This document shows, piece after piece, positions 29,241 to 32,689 of a DNA stretch of 32,689 bases; position 1 is the stretch's first letter, and every line of letters begins with the position of its first letter. The notes beneath the pieces are model-generated. The model saw nothing but the letters and a program-made list of their open reading frames with translations. It did not search any database and had not been told where the DNA came from. A program made the translations under genes and the position numbers. Source of the stretch: an uncultured Collinsella sp. (GTDB taxonomy: Bacteria; Actinomycetota; Coriobacteriia; Coriobacteriales; Coriobacteriaceae); the NCBI GenBank assembly GCA_937934355.1, contig CALGZY010000261.1:1-32689 (forward strand), read 5' to 3'.

Positions 29241-31697
29241 ATGGAATCGTTGTACCGAAAGTATCGCCCGCTCACCTTCGACTCCGTGGTGGGCCAGCAG
29301 CATATCGTCTCGACGCTCGAGCACGCCATCACCGAGGGGCGCCTGTCCCACGCCTACCTGTTCTGCGGACCGCGCGGCACGGGCAAGACCACCATGGCGC
29401 GTATTCTTGCCAAGGCGCTGCTCTGCCGCAATGCCGAGGCGGCGCGCGCCGAGGGTGCGAGCGGCTGCATGCCCGACGGCACCTGTGAGGAATGCGAGCT
29501 CATCGCCGAGGGCAACCACCCAGACGTTTACGAGCTCGATGCCGCCTCCCGCACGGGCGTGGACAATGTGCGCGAGGAAATCATCAACTCCGTCAACTTT
29601 GCCCCGGTGCGCGGCAAGTACAAGATTTATATCATCGACGAGGTCCACATGCTCACAACGGCGGCGTTTAACGCGCTGCTCAAGACGCTCGAGGAGCCGC
29701 CGGCACACGTGATCTTTGTGCTGTGCACCACCGACCCGCAAAAGATTCTGGAGACCATCCTCTCGCGCTGCCAGCGCTTCGATTTCCACCGCATCGGCAA
29801 CGAGGATATCGAGCATCGCCTGTCTTACGTGTGCGAGCAGGAGGGCTTCGATTACGACGACGAGGCGCTGGCCATCGTGGCGCGCCATGCCAAGGGCGGC
29901 ATGCGCGACGCGTTGTCCACGCTGGAGCAGCTGAGCGTTTTTGGCAACGGCGCCGTGCATGCGGACGATGCCCGCTCGCTTTTGGGCGAGGTTTCGGACC
30001 AGATTCTGGGCAAGTTTTCCCGCGCCATTGCCGATCGCGATGTTGCCGAGCTCTATGGACTGATCCGTGCGCAGGTCGAGGAGGGCAATGACCTGCTGGA
30101 GCTGACGCGCGACCTGGTGGCGCATGTGCGTGACGTGTACGTTGCCTGCGTTGCCGGTGCCCGTGCCGAGCTGTTTGAGGGCGGCTCCGAGCAGGCCGAG
30201 GCGCTTGCTGCCGAGGCCGCTGCCTTTGGCGAGCATCCTGCCGACCGCCTGGCCCGCGTGCTGACGGTGCTCGACGATGCCGCACTGGAGATGAGGGGCG
30301 CGAGCGACGTGCGCCTGGTGCTCGAGATTGCCTGCACGCGTCTGGCGCGTCCCGAGGCTGATTTAACGATTGAGGCATTGGCCGAGCGCGTGGCACGTCT
30401 GGAGGCCATGGTTGCCAACGGCGCCGTGCCGGCGAGCGTGGCTGCTGCTCAGGCCGCCGCGCCTGCAGCATCCGTACCCGCTGCTGCCCAACAGCCGACG
30501 CTCATTTCGGGCGCCCGTGCTGCCGCTCCGGCGGCATCCGCTGCCCCTGCTGTTACGTCCGCGCGCCAGGGTGGCATGCCTTGGGACCGCGGAGCTGCTG
30601 TTCCGACTGCCCAGCCTGCGCCCCGTTCTGCGTCCGTGTCAGCCTCCAAGCCTGCAGCGCCTGCGCCTCAGCCCGTTGCGGCCCCCGCGCCTGCCACCGC
30701 TCCGGCACCTAAGCCCCAGTCCAACAATGCCGCCCAGGTTGCCGCCGCCGGTGCTGCCGAGACGCCCGCGGTCGAGGATGCCGGAGAGCTGCAGCGCAAA
30801 TGGGCCGAGGTTGTCGAGCGCGTCAAGGCGCGTCAGGCTTCCTACGCAGGGCTTTTGCTCAACGCCCGCGCCACGGCCGACGACGGCTCCAAGCTCACGG
30901 TCTCGTTCCCCGCGGGTTCGACTTTTGCCATTAAGATGCTCGGTCGCGCCGATACGCAGTCGGTGGTCCTGCCGACGGTCTGCGCGGTTTTCGGTCGTCG
31001 CACCGTCGACTATGTCCTGGATGGGGGTGGCACGCCGGCTCCTCAACATGAGGAGCATTCTCCATCTGCACGGGCTGCGGCATCTGCGGACCCGCAACCC
31101 GTGTTCTCGGCGGCCCCTGTATCCTCGAGCGCCAGCGCGCCGCAGCAGCAAGCGGCGCCGGTAGCGGCATCGACCCCGTCGGCGCCTAAGCCCGCGGCGC
31201 CCAAACCGGCTGCTCCGACACCCGCGCCCAAGCCCGTCTCGCCCGCGCCCAAGTCGTCTGACCTGGGCAAAGCCCCCTGGCTACGCTCCGACAACCCCGC
31301 CGGCGCTCCTGCCACGGGTAAGCTCCCGACCGAGCCCGCACCTCGTGCGCCCGAGCGCTCGGCTGCCCCCAAGGCTCAGCCTGTCGCGCAGTCCGCGCCG
31401 TGGGAATCCGAGCAGGTGCCCTACGACGACGCTATGGTTGGCGGCTTCGCTGTCGATGCGAGCGGGGACGATCTGCCTCCGTTCGACGTGCCGGGTGCGG
31501 CGTCCGCGCCCAAGTCCGCTGCAACTGCCCCCAAAGAGGAGGGCGCTCCTGCAGCTCCCTGGGAGTCCAACCCCGGTGCGGGCAGCCCCTTCGGCCATCA
31601 GGGTGCAGCCCCGAGCATCCCGCAGACCGAGGACGAGGCCAAAGCCCTTATCCGCAGCGTCTTCGGCCAGTCCACCATCTTCAAGCCGGTGGAGTAG
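29241..31697 (+). CDS. dnaX: DNA polymerase III subunit gamma/tau
   Basis: An 818-residue clamp-loader ATPase. It starts MESLYRKYRPLTFDSVVGQ, followed by Walker A GPRGTGKTT (43-51), a zinc site with Cys in LLCRNAEA and GCMPDGTCEEC, Walker B YIIDEVHML, and sensor 1 CTTDPQKILETILSRCQRFDFHR. The domain III region continues to about residue 380. The second half is Ala/Pro-rich, with a conserved-looking segment (LQRKWAEVVERVKARQASYAGLLLNARA), and ends in a motif-like tail, RSVFGQSTIFKPVE. GGGGGAG lies five bases before ATG 29241. It loads the sliding clamp and ties the replicase together. No obvious frameshift signal for a short gamma form was noticed. Confidence 0.96.
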   Translation: MESLYRKYRPLTFDSVVGQQHIVSTLEHAITEGRLSHAYLFCGPRGTGKTTMARILAKALLCRNAEAARAEGASGCMPDGTCEECELIAEGNHPDVYELDAASRTGVDNVREEIINSVNFAPVRGKYKIYIIDEVHMLTTAAFNALLKTLEEPPAHVIFVLCTTDPQKILETILSRCQRFDFHRIGNEDIEHRLSYVCEQEGFDYDDEALAIVARHAKGGMRDALSTLEQLSVFGNGAVHADDARSLLGEVSDQILGKFSRAIADRDVAELYGLIRAQVEEGNDLLELTRDLVAHVRDVYVACVAGARAELFEGGSEQAEALAAEAAAFGEHPADRLARVLTVLDDAALEMRGASDVRLVLEIACTRLARPEADLTIEALAERVARLEAMVANGAVPASVAAAQAAAPAASVPAAAQQPTLISGARAAAPAASAAPAVTSARQGGMPWDRGAAVPTAQPAPRSASVSASKPAAPAPQPVAAPAPATAPAPKPQSNNAAQVAAAGAAETPAVEDAGELQRKWAEVVERVKARQASYAGLLLNARATADDGSKLTVSFPAGSTFAIKMLGRADTQSVVLPTVCAVFGRRTVDYVLDGGGTPAPQHEEHSPSARAAASADPQPVFSAAPVSSSASAPQQQAAPVAASTPSAPKPAAPKPAAPTPAPKPVSPAPKSSDLGKAPWLRSDNPAGAPATGKLPTEPAPRAPERSAAPKAQPVAQSAPWESEQVPYDDAMVGGFAVDASGDDLPPFDVPGAASAPKSAATAPKEEGAPAAPWESNPGAGSPFGHQGAAPSIPQTEDEAKALIRSVFGQSTIFKPVE

Positions 31698-31718
31698 CTG
31701 TACGGGCGGGTATACTGC

Positions 31719-32192
31719 TCAAGAAGAGATCTCTTTGTCCGGGCGCATCTGTATTTCGGACATGTGTAGTGTGGTGCCGCGTATGTCGCATTTGAGCAGA
31801 CAGGTGCGTGACGGTCGGCCTAGGATGCTGAGGTCGATACGATACGTCGCATGGCCGTCTGTGCACTCGACTTGCTCGGCGTTGATGGTTGCTCCGATTG
31901 TCAATAAAGAGCCCGGTTCGGCATCGACAATCTTGGAGTCTTTTATCTTGACCTTGAACTCTTGGTAGAGGGATGGGCTGTTGTAGTAGACGGTTCGGGT
32001 TCCATCGGTGCACTCATCGGTCGTCTCCCATTTGACGACGGGCTGGTCCGAGCTGGCTATCAGCAATTCTGCTCCAAAAGCTATGGCATGGGTGATGACA
32101 ACCAGCAATGCCCAGCCGACAAAGAGATAGAGAACCACATATGCAACGGGGTGTTTTGAGCGGATGTTTTGGAGCACGTCGGGGGCATTCAT
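31719..32192 (-). CDS. small membrane-anchored hypothetical protein
   Basis: A 157-residue protein with a short N-terminal cytoplasmic part, one membrane helix (VAYVVLYLFVGWALLVVITHAIAFG) and an outer domain with three or four cysteines (DECTDGTRTVYY, VECTDGHATYRI, CLLKCDIRG) that could form disulfides. The repeated ECTDG motif occurs twice. GGAGGT lies five bases before ATG 32192, supporting a real gene. It is convergent with dnaX, 21 bases from its stop, and lies between dnaX and ybaB, which are usually adjacent. GC content is lower than its neighbours. The family is not recognised. Confidence 0.7.
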   Translation of the reverse strand: MNAPDVLQNIRSKHPVAYVVLYLFVGWALLVVITHAIAFGAELLIASSDQPVVKWETTDECTDGTRTVYYNSPSLYQEFKVKIKDSKIVDAEPGSLLTIGATINAEQVECTDGHATYRIDLSILGRPSRTCLLKCDIRGTTLHMSEIQMRPDKEISS

Positions 32193-32531
32193 GGGGCACC
32201 TCCAAATTGCTATCTATGGCAATCAAATTATACCCTGCCGCCATGTGCGCCGCCTCGAGTAGTGGCTCGGCATTTAGCCATTTAGTGGGACGCATAAAAT
32301 GTCGGATTCCGGCTCTACAAGATTTAGCTTTCAATATTATGCAGATGCGAATTATTCAACTTTGCATAATCTTTGGGTGCGGCTTGCACTCCAGGACATG
32401 TATATCGACTGAGGTAACACGTCCGCCCCGTTCGCTGACCTCGCGCCGTGGTACGATTTTTGAGTTTGAAAGTCTCGCCGTGCTCCGGCTGCCCTTGCAG
32501 CTTGTCGCGCGGCCGCACGTAAAGGAGCCAT
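32193..32531. other. intergenic region before ybaB
   Basis: About 340 bases, AT-rich in the middle (32300-32400), without a credible ORF. A TACGAT at 32452-32457 could be a -10 for ybaB, but no good -35 is present. No SRP RNA or tRNA pattern was seen here. Confidence 0.5.
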
Positions 32532-32689
32532 CATGGCCGGTATGAACATGCAGCAGATGATGAAGCAGGCTCGCAAGATGCAGGAGCAGCTTGCCGCCGC
32601 GCAGGAGAACCTCAAGTCCCAGACCGTCGACGCTTCTGCCGGCGGCGGCATGGTCAAGGTGACCGTTAACGGCGAGATGGAGCTCGTCA
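32532..32689 (+). CDS. YbaB/EbfC-family nucleoid-associated protein (3' end outside window)
   Basis: Only the first 52 codons are present. They read [27 protein letters not shown], then [20 protein letters not shown], the typical start of YbaB/EbfC proteins (the M-x-Q-M-M-K-Q-A-x-K-M-Q pattern and the [11 protein letters not shown] strand). AAAGGAG precedes ATG 32532 by five bases. The family forms small DNA-binding dimers and is usually encoded between dnaX and recR, which fits here. Confidence 0.9.

Noticed and set aside
32193..32531. Small SRP RNA (ffs), which often lies near dnaX
   Set aside because: The conserved SRP tetraloop-loop region (GGAAG...AGCAG type) and a long rod-shaped pairing are not found here.

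Overview
The window looks like chromosomal DNA of a high-GC, anaerobic, fermentative actinobacterium, most likely a gut Coriobacteriia such as Collinsella. This is inference from gene content. There is an actinobacterial FHA / PP2C phosphatase / SEDS-PBP / PASTA-kinase operon next to dnaX, two PTS sugar-uptake loci (one mannose family, one beta-glucoside family), a GltD-type iron-sulfur flavoprotein beside the nickel chaperone hypA, and strong GC bias at third codon positions.

Layout. (1) 1-2625: the 3' part of a large Fe-S/FAD/NAD(P)H oxidoreductase, then hypA. (2) 2626-3029: an AT-rich gap with a long inverted repeat and a candidate promoter. (3) 3030-6312: a mannose-family PTS operon (IIAB, IIC, IID) and a DUF956/ManO gene, with a terminator lying between IID and ManO. 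(4) 6313-6680: a run of hairpins and a tRNA-Arg(CCT). (5) 6658-9949: a small accessory island bounded by a 118-bp direct repeat that includes the tRNA 3' end. It holds an EcoRII-type restriction-modification pair and, beyond it, the stump of an ATPase gene and three repeats at exact 34-bp intervals. No integrase is visible.

(6) 10324-15078: a sugar locus with a TIM-barrel isomerase/epimerase, a PTS IIBC, a DeoR regulator, an allulose-6-phosphate-epimerase-like Rpe homologue and RpiB. It is followed by an IS3-family element (15102-16550) sitting inside the loop of the locus's terminator, and by a convergent lacI-family gene. The same operator-like motif lies in front of both lacI and the epimerase gene. 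Together the genes suggest PTS uptake of a rare hexose such as allose or allulose, conversion to fructose 6-phosphate, and LacI/DeoR control.

(7) 18068-28251, minus strand: a cell-envelope signalling operon, transcribed as an unusual membrane-embedded kinase, FhaA-like, FhaB-like, PP2C phosphatase, a fused SEDS-transpeptidase protein, and a PASTA kinase. (8) 28400-32689: a YcxB-like membrane protein, dnaX, a small membrane-anchored protein on the opposite strand, and the start of ybaB/ebfC.

All family names come from motif recognition by eye. No search was run.
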